NCBI GenBank assembly: GCA_015066625.1
Contig: SVOC01000012.1
Coordinates: forward strand, 67,213-99,761
DNA length: 32,549 nt
Reading direction: 5' to 3'
Source of the DNA: Oscillospiraceae bacterium
GTDB lineage: Bacteria > Bacillota > Clostridia > Oscillospirales > Acutalibacteraceae
Shown here: positions 22,950 to 29,954 of the stretch, one piece after another
How the letters are laid out: every line of letters begins with the position of its first letter
How positions within the stretch are numbered: the first letter of the stretch is position 1
Notes under the pieces: model-generated
Seen by the model: the letters and a program-made list of their open reading frames with translations, nothing else
Told to the model about the DNA's origin: nothing
Database searches by the model: none
Translations under genes and position numbers: made by a program

Positions 22950-25637
22950 ATGAAGTTCTACCTTGAACAGGTTGATTCCGTTCTTGCTCATGTCAAAAGC
23001 TCAGAAAAAGGTCTTACCTCTGCAGAAGCTGAAAAAAGACTGAGTGAAAACGGCAAAAACAAGCTCAAAGAAGGCAAAAAGAAAACTACGTTCCAGAGAA
23101 TTATGGAACAGCTGTCAGACCCCATGATTATCATTCTTATCATTGCCGCAATTATTTCGGCAGTTACGGAATGGTTTGAACACGGTTATTTCCACTTTGT
23201 TTTTCCCACCGACACCGTTATCATTATGGTTGTTGTTGTTATCAACACAATTCTCGGTGTTGTTCAGGAAAGTAAGGCTGAGGCGGCTATTGAGGCCCTG
23301 CAGGAAATGAGCGCCGCAACATCAAAGGTTCTCCGTGACGGCAAGCTTGTTTCCGTAAGAAGCGAAGACCTTGTTGTGGGCGATATTATTGTTCTTGAAG
23401 CAGGCGACGCCGTTCCCGCAGACTGCCGTATTTTTGAATCCGCCAGTATGAAAATTGAAGAAGCCGCCCTTACAGGCGAATCCGTTCCCGTCGGCAAGCT
23501 TATTGACGTTCTTAACGGCGATAAAAACGGCGATGTTCCCCTGGGCGACAGAAAGAATATGGCATATATGGGTTCAACCGTTGTTTACGGCAGAGGTAAA
23601 GCCGTTGTTGTAGCAACAGGTATGGATACCGAAATGGGTAAGATTGCAGATGCAATCGCTCAGGCAGAAGAGGGTCAGACTCCCCTTCAGATAAAGCTTG
23701 CACAGCTTTCAAAGATTCTTACAAAGCTTGTTCTGGGCATCTGTGTTGTTCTTTTCGCATATCAGATGGTTGTTTCATACATTCAGACCGGTTCAATGCC
23801 CGAATTTGCAAAGATTCTTGACAGCTTTATGGTTGCTGTTTCTCTTGCGGTTGCCGCAATCCCCGAAGGTCTTGTTGCGGTTGTTACAATCGTTCTTTCA
23901 ATCGGCGTTACCAATATGTCAAAGAAAAACGCCATTATCAGAAAGCTTACCGCAGTTGAAACTCTGGGCTGTGCTCAGATTATCTGCTCCGATAAAACAG
24001 GTACGCTTACTCAGAATAAGATGACCGTTGTTGACCATTACGGCGACAATGAGGCACTTATCGCAAAGGCAATGACTCTTTGCTGTGACGCTGAAATCGA
24101 CGAAAACGGCGAGGTTACGGGCGAGCCCACCGAAGCCGCACTTGTCGGCTTTGCTTATAAGCTGGGTATGCACAAGAATGACCTTGTTGCAAATGCTCCC
24201 AGAATCGGCGAAGCTCCCTTCGATTCAGGCAGAAAGATGATGTCAACCGTTCATCAGACCACAGAAGGCATCATTCAGTATACCAAGGGTGCACCCGACG
24301 AAATTCTCAAAAAGTGCACACACGCATTCATCGACGGCGAGGTTGTTCCCTTTACCGACGATGTAAAGGCAGCTATCCTTGCAGATAACAAGAGAATGGC
24401 TGATCAGGCACTCCGTGTGCTTGCTGTTGCATTCAGAAAATATGATGCCGCTCCCGCAGATTACGCTCCCGAAGCACTTGAAAACAACCTTGTTTTCATC
24501 GGACTCACAGGCATGATTGACCCTGCCCGTCCCGAAGTAAAGGCAGCTATTGAAGAATGCCGCTCAGCAGGCATCACTCCCATTATGATTACAGGCGACC
24601 ATAAGGACACCGCCGTTGCAATCGCAATCCAGCTGGGTATTATCGAAGATGCTTCATGTGCAATCACAGGTGCTCAGCTTGATGAAATCAGCGATGAGGA
24701 CTTTGCTGAAAGAGTTACGGAATTCAGAGTATATGCCCGTGTTCAGCCCGAACACAAAACAAGAATTGTCAACGCTTGGCGTGCACGCGGTATGATTACC
24801 GCAATGACAGGTGACGGTGTTAACGATGCTCCCTCAATCAAGAGTGCGGACATCGGCGTAGGTATGGGTATTACCGGTACCGACGTTACAAAGAACGTTG
24901 CAGATATGGTTCTTGCCGACGATAACTTTGCAACCATCGTTGCCGCTGTTTCCGAAGGCAGAAGAATTTACGATAACATCAGAAAGGCAATTCAGTTCCT
25001 TCTGGGTTCAAACCTTTCGGAGGTTCTTTCAATCTTCACAGCAACAATCCTTAACTTCACAATCCTTAAGCCTGTTCACCTTCTTTTCATTAACCTTGTA
25101 ACAGACAGTATCCCCGCACTTGCTCTGGGTCTTGAAAAACCCGAGAGAGATATTATGCAGCGCAAACCCAGAAACAGCAAAGAAGGCGTTTTTGCAGGCG
25201 GTATGGGCTTTGACGTATTCTATCAGGGCGTACTTGTTACAATCCTCACCCTTGCCGCATTCTTCATCGGTGAATTCCTTGAAACAGGTCACTGGCAGTT
25301 CACAAACATTGCAGACTGTCAGGAAGGTATGACAATGGCTTTCCTTACAATGTCAATGTGCGAAATCTTCCACTCCTTCAATATGCGCTCACAGAGGGGC
25401 TCTGTTCTGAATATGGTATTCCGTCAGAAGTCACACAACATCGTTCTTTACGGCGCAATGGTGGCTTCGCTTATTCTCACAACCGCTATTATCGAAATCC
25501 CCTTACTTGCAGAAATGTTTGAATTCGTTCACCTTGATGCAACGGCATACGGCATCTCAATCGGTCTTGCATTCCTTGTAATTCCCATTGTTGAAATCGT
25601 AAAGGCAATTCAGAGAGCAGCATCAAAGAATAAATAA
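22950..25637 (+). CDS. P-type cation ATPase, probable Mn2+ (Ca2+) exporter
   Basis: This 895-residue pump is of the SERCA-like IIA type. Motifs in order: TGES (actuator), VAAIPEGL in helix 4 (Glu306), CSDKTGTLTQNKM with the phosphorylated Asp348, KGAPDE, MTGDGVNDAPS, SNLSEVLSIF in helix 5, and NLVTDSIPAL in helix 6. The ion-site residues (Glu, Asn/Glu, Asn/Thr/Asp) are those of Ca2+ pumps, yet the Mn2+ riboswitch upstream points to Mn2+ efflux, as in bacterial homologues under the same switch. The start is the ATG at 22950, 9 bp after GAAAGGA. A TTG nine bases earlier abuts the site. It is a single-gene unit closed by a terminator. Confidence 0.92.
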   Translation: MKFYLEQVDSVLAHVKSSEKGLTSAEAEKRLSENGKNKLKEGKKKTTFQRIMEQLSDPMIIILIIAAIISAVTEWFEHGYFHFVFPTDTVIIMVVVVINTILGVVQESKAEAAIEALQEMSAATSKVLRDGKLVSVRSEDLVVGDIIVLEAGDAVPADCRIFESASMKIEEAALTGESVPVGKLIDVLNGDKNGDVPLGDRKNMAYMGSTVVYGRGKAVVVATGMDTEMGKIADAIAQAEEGQTPLQIKLAQLSKILTKLVLGICVVLFAYQMVVSYIQTGSMPEFAKILDSFMVAVSLAVAAIPEGLVAVVTIVLSIGVTNMSKKNAIIRKLTAVETLGCAQIICSDKTGTLTQNKMTVVDHYGDNEALIAKAMTLCCDAEIDENGEVTGEPTEAALVGFAYKLGMHKNDLVANAPRIGEAPFDSGRKMMSTVHQTTEGIIQYTKGAPDEILKKCTHAFIDGEVVPFTDDVKAAILADNKRMADQALRVLAVAFRKYDAAPADYAPEALENNLVFIGLTGMIDPARPEVKAAIEECRSAGITPIMITGDHKDTAVAIAIQLGIIEDASCAITGAQLDEISDEDFAERVTEFRVYARVQPEHKTRIVNAWRARGMITAMTGDGVNDAPSIKSADIGVGMGITGTDVTKNVADMVLADDNFATIVAAVSEGRRIYDNIRKAIQFLLGSNLSEVLSIFTATILNFTILKPVHLLFINLVTDSIPALALGLEKPERDIMQRKPRNSKEGVFAGGMGFDVFYQGVLVTILTLAAFFIGEFLETGHWQFTNIADCQEGMTMAFLTMSMCEIFHSFNMRSQRGSVLNMVFRQKSHNIVLYGAMVASLILTTAIIEIPLLAEMFEFVHLDATAYGISIGLAFLVIPIVEIVKAIQRAASKNK

Positions 25638-25644
25638 TATATGC

Positions 25645-25680
25645 AAAAAGCCCCGTACCGCAACGGTACGGGGTTATTTT
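25645..25680. terminator. Bidirectional terminator between ATPase and patatin gene
   Basis: CCCCGTACCG (25651-25660), loop CAA, CGGTACGGGG (25664-25673). An A-run stands to the left and TTATTTTTATTT to the right, so it serves both convergent genes. The right-hand T-run continues into the patatin gene's last codons. Confidence 0.9.
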
Positions 25681-26534
25681 TATTTGGTTGCTCTGTATTC
25701 ATTTACAAATTTCTCTATCTTCTTACCGTCTTCATAGCCAAGCTGATAAAGCTTTTCCATATTCTCCTTTTCGCCTGAAATAGTATTTACATCAAAGCAC
25801 TCACGGGGATAGATAACAATCGCCTTACCCTGTCTTTCAAGCTCCAGTATCGCCTCTATGCCGTTGTTATACATATTGTGCATTGTGAGAATGTTATCCC
25901 TTACCTTGGGATGACCTGCAAGAAGAAGCTTTACAAGGAATTCGGGCATGGGGGTTTTTCTGTAATCAATGGGCAGTGTGATGCAGATAATCAGCTTGTC
26001 ACAGCCGTCTGCAAATGCCTTGTTGAAGGGCAACGGGTCGGATACACCGCCGTCATAGAACTTTTCGCCCTTGAATTCTATAGGCTTGCGGCAGGCTACG
26101 GGCATTGCACAGCAGGCCTTGAGTAAGGTGTAATCATCCTGCTTAAGGTCATTTTTTGTAAAATAGCGAGGCTGTGCCGTTTTTGCAAGAGTTGTGACGC
26201 AGTGAAACTGCTTTTCCGAATTCTTTATTGCCTCGTAATCAAGAGGGTCCTTGCCCGTGCTGTTGGTTATTTCGGAATAAATATAATCAAGGTTTATAAG
26301 CATTCCTTTTTTTATGTAGCAGCCGGGTCCCAGATACTTTTTCTCAAAGGAATACTCGGTGTAGAAACGCTTTGTTCTTCCCCTCTGACCTGCCACATAG
26401 GTAATAAGATTGGCACTGCCCGACGAAACACCAAGACAGTATTCAATGTCAATGCCGTTATCCATAAGGTAATCATATATTCCGCTCGTGTATATTCCGC
26501 GGAGTCCTCCGCCGATATCTATTATACCTAACAT
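25680..26534 (-). CDS. Patatin-like phospholipase
   Basis: This 284-residue cytosolic serine hydrolase is from the bacterial patatin family (acyl-lipid hydrolase). It has an oxyanion loop IGGGLRG (7-13), nucleophile Ser37 in GVSSG, and the dyad Asp161 in YDGGVSDPLP. No signal peptide or membrane helix is seen. AAGGAG precedes the ATG at 26534. Family members release fatty acids from phospholipids or acylglycerols. The exact lipid is unknown. It is divergent from the AbrB-type regulator, and each has its own promoter. Confidence 0.92.
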   Translation of the reverse strand: MLGIIDIGGGLRGIYTSGIYDYLMDNGIDIEYCLGVSSGSANLITYVAGQRGRTKRFYTEYSFEKKYLGPGCYIKKGMLINLDYIYSEITNSTGKDPLDYEAIKNSEKQFHCVTTLAKTAQPRYFTKNDLKQDDYTLLKACCAMPVACRKPIEFKGEKFYDGGVSDPLPFNKAFADGCDKLIICITLPIDYRKTPMPEFLVKLLLAGHPKVRDNILTMHNMYNNGIEAILELERQGKAIVIYPRECFDVNTISGEKENMEKLYQLGYEDGKKIEKFVNEYRATK

Positions 26535-26562
26535 AAATTTTCTCCTTAATGCGTTTGGGGTA

Positions 26563-26591
26563 ATTATATATCATCTGCCGTTTATTTTCAA
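26563..26591 (-). promoter_or_regulatory. Sigma-A promoter of the patatin gene
   Basis: On the minus strand: TTGAAA (26586-26591), 17-bp spacer, TATAAT (26563-26568), close upstream of AAGGAG. Confidence 0.75.
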
Positions 26592-26660
26592 TCTCAAAAT
26601 AAAAAAAGTATTTTCCATTCGATAAATTTATTTTTTCTTTGACAAATTGTGTAAATATTC

Positions 26661-26689
26661 TTGACAATTATAACAATTAATGGTATAAA
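26661..26689 (+). promoter_or_regulatory. Sigma-A promoter of the AbrB-type regulator
   Basis: TTGACA (26661-26666), 17-bp spacer, TATAAA (26684-26689), with TGG before the -10. This is one of the closest matches to consensus in the window. Confidence 0.8.
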
Positions 26690-26738
26690 TATGTTGTGGA
26701 GTAAATCCGCATCAACGCTTTTATGGAGGTATACAAAA

Positions 26739-26981
26739 ATGTACGCTGGCTTTATCAGAGAAATCGATTGCGTGGGCAGAATCGTTATTCCCATGCAGAT
26801 GAGAAAGGAACTTGGTCTTCTTGACCGCGGCAGCAAGCTTGAGCTTTTCTGCGACGGCACACAGATTGTTTGCAAGAAGGCAGTTAAAGACTGCTGCTTC
26901 TGCAAGTCAAACGAAGAACTTACAGAGTTTGAAGGCAAATACATCTGCAAGACCTGCCTTGCAAAAATCAAAGGTGAATAA
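26739..26981 (+). CDS. AbrB-family transcriptional regulator with Cys-pair tail
   Basis: This 80-residue DNA-binding protein has an N-terminal swapped-hairpin AbrB domain (about 1-50: IREIDCVGRIVIPMQMRKEL). Its C-terminal segment has CCFCKSN and CKTCLAK, which together look like a small zinc ribbon. Classical AbrB (about 94 residues) has a different C-terminal dimer domain. The start at 26739 follows TGGAGGT. A longer frame from 26661 begins inside the promoter and is rejected. In Firmicutes such proteins control the transition to stationary phase. Targets here are unknown. A terminator follows. Confidence 0.9.
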   Translation: MYAGFIREIDCVGRIVIPMQMRKELGLLDRGSKLELFCDGTQIVCKKAVKDCCFCKSNEELTEFEGKYICKTCLAKIKGE

Positions 26982-26993
26982 AATTTACCGCAT

Positions 26994-27030
26994 TCCTCCG
27001 TTCCTTGCAAAAGGTACGGGGGATTTTTTT
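26994..27030 (+). terminator. Intrinsic terminator of the AbrB-type gene
   Basis: TCCTCCGTTCCTT (26994-27006), loop GCAA, AAGGTACGGGGGA (27011-27023) with one mismatch, then seven T. Confidence 0.88.
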
Positions 27031-27060
27031 ATGCCCTTCTGAATATAATTTACAAAACTA

Positions 27061-27250
27061 TACTTTTTGAAAGGATAGGCTCCGCCTATGACCTTCTTAA
27101 AGTGAAAAGTTAAAAGTGAAGAGTGAAGAGTTTCGGATAGGCTCCGCCTATGACCGATTATATTTTGGGTGTGGGCAACGCCCACCATTAACTATTCACT
27201 TTTCATTATTCACTATTCACTGTTTCAAAAAGAATACTTTTTGAAACAGT
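27061..27250 (+). repeat. MITE-like dispersed repeat, copy 2, with flanking repeats and hairpin
   Basis: The full copy is 27112-27220 (AAAAGTGAAGAGTGAAGAG to TATTCAC) with hairpins ATAGGC-TCC-GCCTAT and GTGGG-CAACG-CCCAC. To its left a second partial copy repeats GGATAGGCTCCGCCTATGAC (27073 and again 27135). The 12-mer TACTTTTTGAAA occurs directly at both borders (27061-27072 and 27235-27246). On the right a perfect 14-bp inverted repeat, ACTGTTTCAAAAAG / CTTTTTGAAACAGT, lies at 27219-27250. No gene was seen between 26982 and 27268. Confidence 0.75.
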
Positions 27251-27268
27251 ATACGAAAGGGAAAATAT

Positions 27269-29893
27269 ATGGATTGGCATTCTTTGAACCCACGGCAGAC
27301 AGCCGAAGAACTTAAAACAAATCTTTCTCAGGGTATAAGCGAGCAAAACGCAAAAAATCTGCTTGCCAGAAACGGAAAAAATCTGCTTAAAGCCGAGAAA
27401 AAGGACTCTGTCTTAAAGCAGTTCATACGGCAGTTTTCGGATTTCTGCGTGATAATTCTTTTTATAGCCTGCATAATCTCGTTTCTGACCGGAATTATTG
27501 AGGGCAAAGGCGATTTTGTTGAGCCCGTTGTAATTCTTCTCATCGTTATTCTCAACGCAGCTATGGGGGTATATCAGGAAAGGCGGGCAGAGCGTGCACT
27601 GGAGGCACTGCAAAAAATGTCTGCGCCCGTTGCAACGGTAATACGCTCGGGCAATCAGAAAAAAATTCCTGCTCAATTGCTTGTGCCGGGCGACCTTATT
27701 CTGCTTGAAAGCGGCGATATGGTGCCTGCAGATGCACGGCTTATTGAGGCAAACTCCCTCACCGTTCAGGAAAGTGCGCTGACGGGCGAATCAGAGCCCT
27801 GCGAAAAATCCGCAGAGCATATACTGCCTGCCGACTGTGCCGTGGCAGACCAAAAGAATATGATTTTTTCATCCACAACCGTGCTTTCGGGCAACTGCCG
27901 TGCAATCGTCACCGAAACAGGAATGTCAACCCGCGTAGGCAGAATTGCACATCTTCTTTCATCCGAAGATGCACCGCAGACACCGTTGCAGATAAGGCTG
28001 GGCAAAATCGGAAAAGCACTGGGTATAGGAGCGCTTATAATCTGTGCCTTTGTTTTTATTCTGGGAATAATAAGAAAAAGCGGAATACTTCCCTCTTTTA
28101 TGCTCTCTGTCAGCCTTGCGGTTGCCGCCATACCCGAGGGTCTGCCTGCCATTGTTACCATTGTGCTTTCAATGGGCGTTCAGCGTATGGCTAAAAGCAA
28201 TGCCATTATCAGGCATCTGCCTGCGGTTGAAACCCTTGGCGCAACAACCGTTATCTGCTCCGACAAGACAGGTACCCTCACCCAAAACAAAATGACCGTC
28301 ACTCAGGTTAGAAATACCGAAGGCTTGCTTTCACTCGATAACCCCGAAATCAAGAAAATTCTTACCTTCGGTGCTCTGTGCAACAATGCCCGTGCCGTGA
28401 AAAAAGGGAAATCTCTGAATTTCAGCGGCGACCCTACGGAGGCTGCCATTCTCCGTGCGGCGGCAGATACGGGAGAAAAAACACCCGATCTCGCGGCGGC
28501 TTATCCGAGACTTTCCGAAACTCCATTTTCAAGCGAAAATAAGTTTATGGCAACGGTAAACACCGTGCAGGGCAAGAATCTTCTTATCGTAAAAGGTGCA
28601 CCCGATGTAATTCTGAAAGCCTGTACAAAAGCTGAATATAAAAATTCCGTGCACACCCTTTCTACTGCACTTCAAAACAAAATTCTCCGCCATAACGAGG
28701 ATATGGCACGGCAGGCACTGAGGGTTATTGCCGTTGCGTACAGAGATTGCTCGGGTTCATATGACAGAGAAATAAGCGGTCTTACATTTCTCGGTCTTAT
28801 AGGAATGATTGACCCTCCCAGACCCGAAGCCGCCAAAGCTGTCGCAACCTGCAAAAAAGCCGGAATTATCCCCGTGATGATTACGGGCGACCACATCACA
28901 ACTGCCTGTGCGGTTGCGGAAAATCTGGGCATTCTGGAAAAGGGCTGTACCGCCGTAACAGGCAATGAGCTTGACCGTATGGATGACGGCAAGCTGAAAG
29001 ATACAATAAAGACTTGCAGGGTTTTTGCAAGAGTCAGCCCTGAACACAAGGTGAGGATAGTCAAGGCATTCCGCACGGCAGGTCATATTGTTGCAATGAC
29101 GGGTGACGGAGTAAATGACGCTCCTGCCCTGAAAGCCGCCGACATAGGCTGTGCAATGGGTAAAGGCGGCACGGATGTTGCAAAAAACGCCGCCGATATG
29201 ATACTCACAGACGATAACTTTGCCACCATAGTCAAGGCGGTTGAGCGTGGCAGAGGAATATATGATAACATAAAAAAAGCCGTTCACTTCCTTCTCGGCA
29301 CAAACATCGGCGAAATTCTTGCGGTTTTTGCCGCTTCCCTTTTAGGGCTTGAAGCACCGCTCATACCCATTCAGCTTCTGTGGGTAAACCTTGTTACGGA
29401 TTCACTGCCAGCTATGGCATTGGGCACCGAAAAAACCGAGCCCGACATTATGAAACGCTCCCCCGTTTCACCTGAAAAGGGATTTTTCTCCGACGGATTA
29501 TGGCTTGACATTTCGCTGGAGGGTATGCTTGTGGGAACAATAACAATTCTCGCCTTCCTTCTGGGCACCCTTTCCTACGGCACTCAGAGCAGTCTGATTC
29601 TGGGCAGAACAATGGCATTCTGTACCCTCAGCTTCTGCGAAATCACCCACGCAATAAATATGCGTTCTTCTCTGCCTCTTTATAAAATCGGCTTTTTCTC
29701 AAACAAGACAATGAACACGGCGTTTATTCTCTGCTGCGCTGTGCAGGCGGCAGTTGTTGTTATTCCGCCCCTTGCCCGTATTTTCGGAGTTACCGCTCTC
29801 AGCAGTATGCAGTGGCTCACGGTTGCAGGTCTTTCTCTTATCCCTCTTGCTGCAGGTGAAGCAGGCAAAATATTATTTAAGAATTCAAAATAG
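27269..29893 (+). CDS. P-type Ca2+-ATPase-like cation pump
   Basis: This 874-residue pump is a paralogue of the 22950 gene product. It has TGES, AAIPEGLPAIVTIVLS in helix 4 (Glu290), CSDKTGTLTQNKM with Asp332, KGAPDVI, MTGDGVNDAPALKAADIG, GTNIGEILAVF and NLVTDSLPAM. The ion-site residues of the IIA class are intact. It lacks a riboswitch, and its 5' region is instead occupied by the dispersed repeat. The start has GAAAGGG 7 bp upstream. No clear promoter was found between the repeat and the start. Ca2+ export is the default reading. Mn2+ remains possible. Confidence 0.92.
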   Translation: MDWHSLNPRQTAEELKTNLSQGISEQNAKNLLARNGKNLLKAEKKDSVLKQFIRQFSDFCVIILFIACIISFLTGIIEGKGDFVEPVVILLIVILNAAMGVYQERRAERALEALQKMSAPVATVIRSGNQKKIPAQLLVPGDLILLESGDMVPADARLIEANSLTVQESALTGESEPCEKSAEHILPADCAVADQKNMIFSSTTVLSGNCRAIVTETGMSTRVGRIAHLLSSEDAPQTPLQIRLGKIGKALGIGALIICAFVFILGIIRKSGILPSFMLSVSLAVAAIPEGLPAIVTIVLSMGVQRMAKSNAIIRHLPAVETLGATTVICSDKTGTLTQNKMTVTQVRNTEGLLSLDNPEIKKILTFGALCNNARAVKKGKSLNFSGDPTEAAILRAAADTGEKTPDLAAAYPRLSETPFSSENKFMATVNTVQGKNLLIVKGAPDVILKACTKAEYKNSVHTLSTALQNKILRHNEDMARQALRVIAVAYRDCSGSYDREISGLTFLGLIGMIDPPRPEAAKAVATCKKAGIIPVMITGDHITTACAVAENLGILEKGCTAVTGNELDRMDDGKLKDTIKTCRVFARVSPEHKVRIVKAFRTAGHIVAMTGDGVNDAPALKAADIGCAMGKGGTDVAKNAADMILTDDNFATIVKAVERGRGIYDNIKKAVHFLLGTNIGEILAVFAASLLGLEAPLIPIQLLWVNLVTDSLPAMALGTEKTEPDIMKRSPVSPEKGFFSDGLWLDISLEGMLVGTITILAFLLGTLSYGTQSSLILGRTMAFCTLSFCEITHAINMRSSLPLYKIGFFSNKTMNTAFILCCAVQAAVVVIPPLARIFGVTALSSMQWLTVAGLSLIPLAAGEAGKILFKNSK

Positions 29894-29901
29894 AAACTCA
29901 C

Positions 29902-29934
29902 ACAAAAAGCCCCCGTGCCGAAGCACGGGGGCTT
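29902..29934 (-). terminator. Terminator between the second ATPase and the InlB-repeat gene
   Basis: A perfect 12-bp stem AAGCCCCCGTGC / GCACGGGGGCTT encloses CGAA (TTCG on the minus strand). The minus-strand tail is GCTTTTTGTG, so it mainly ends the surface-protein gene. On the plus side there is no T-run, but the strong stem may still help end the ATPase transcript. Confidence 0.85.
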
Positions 29935-29954
29935 GAATTATGAGTTATTGCGGA

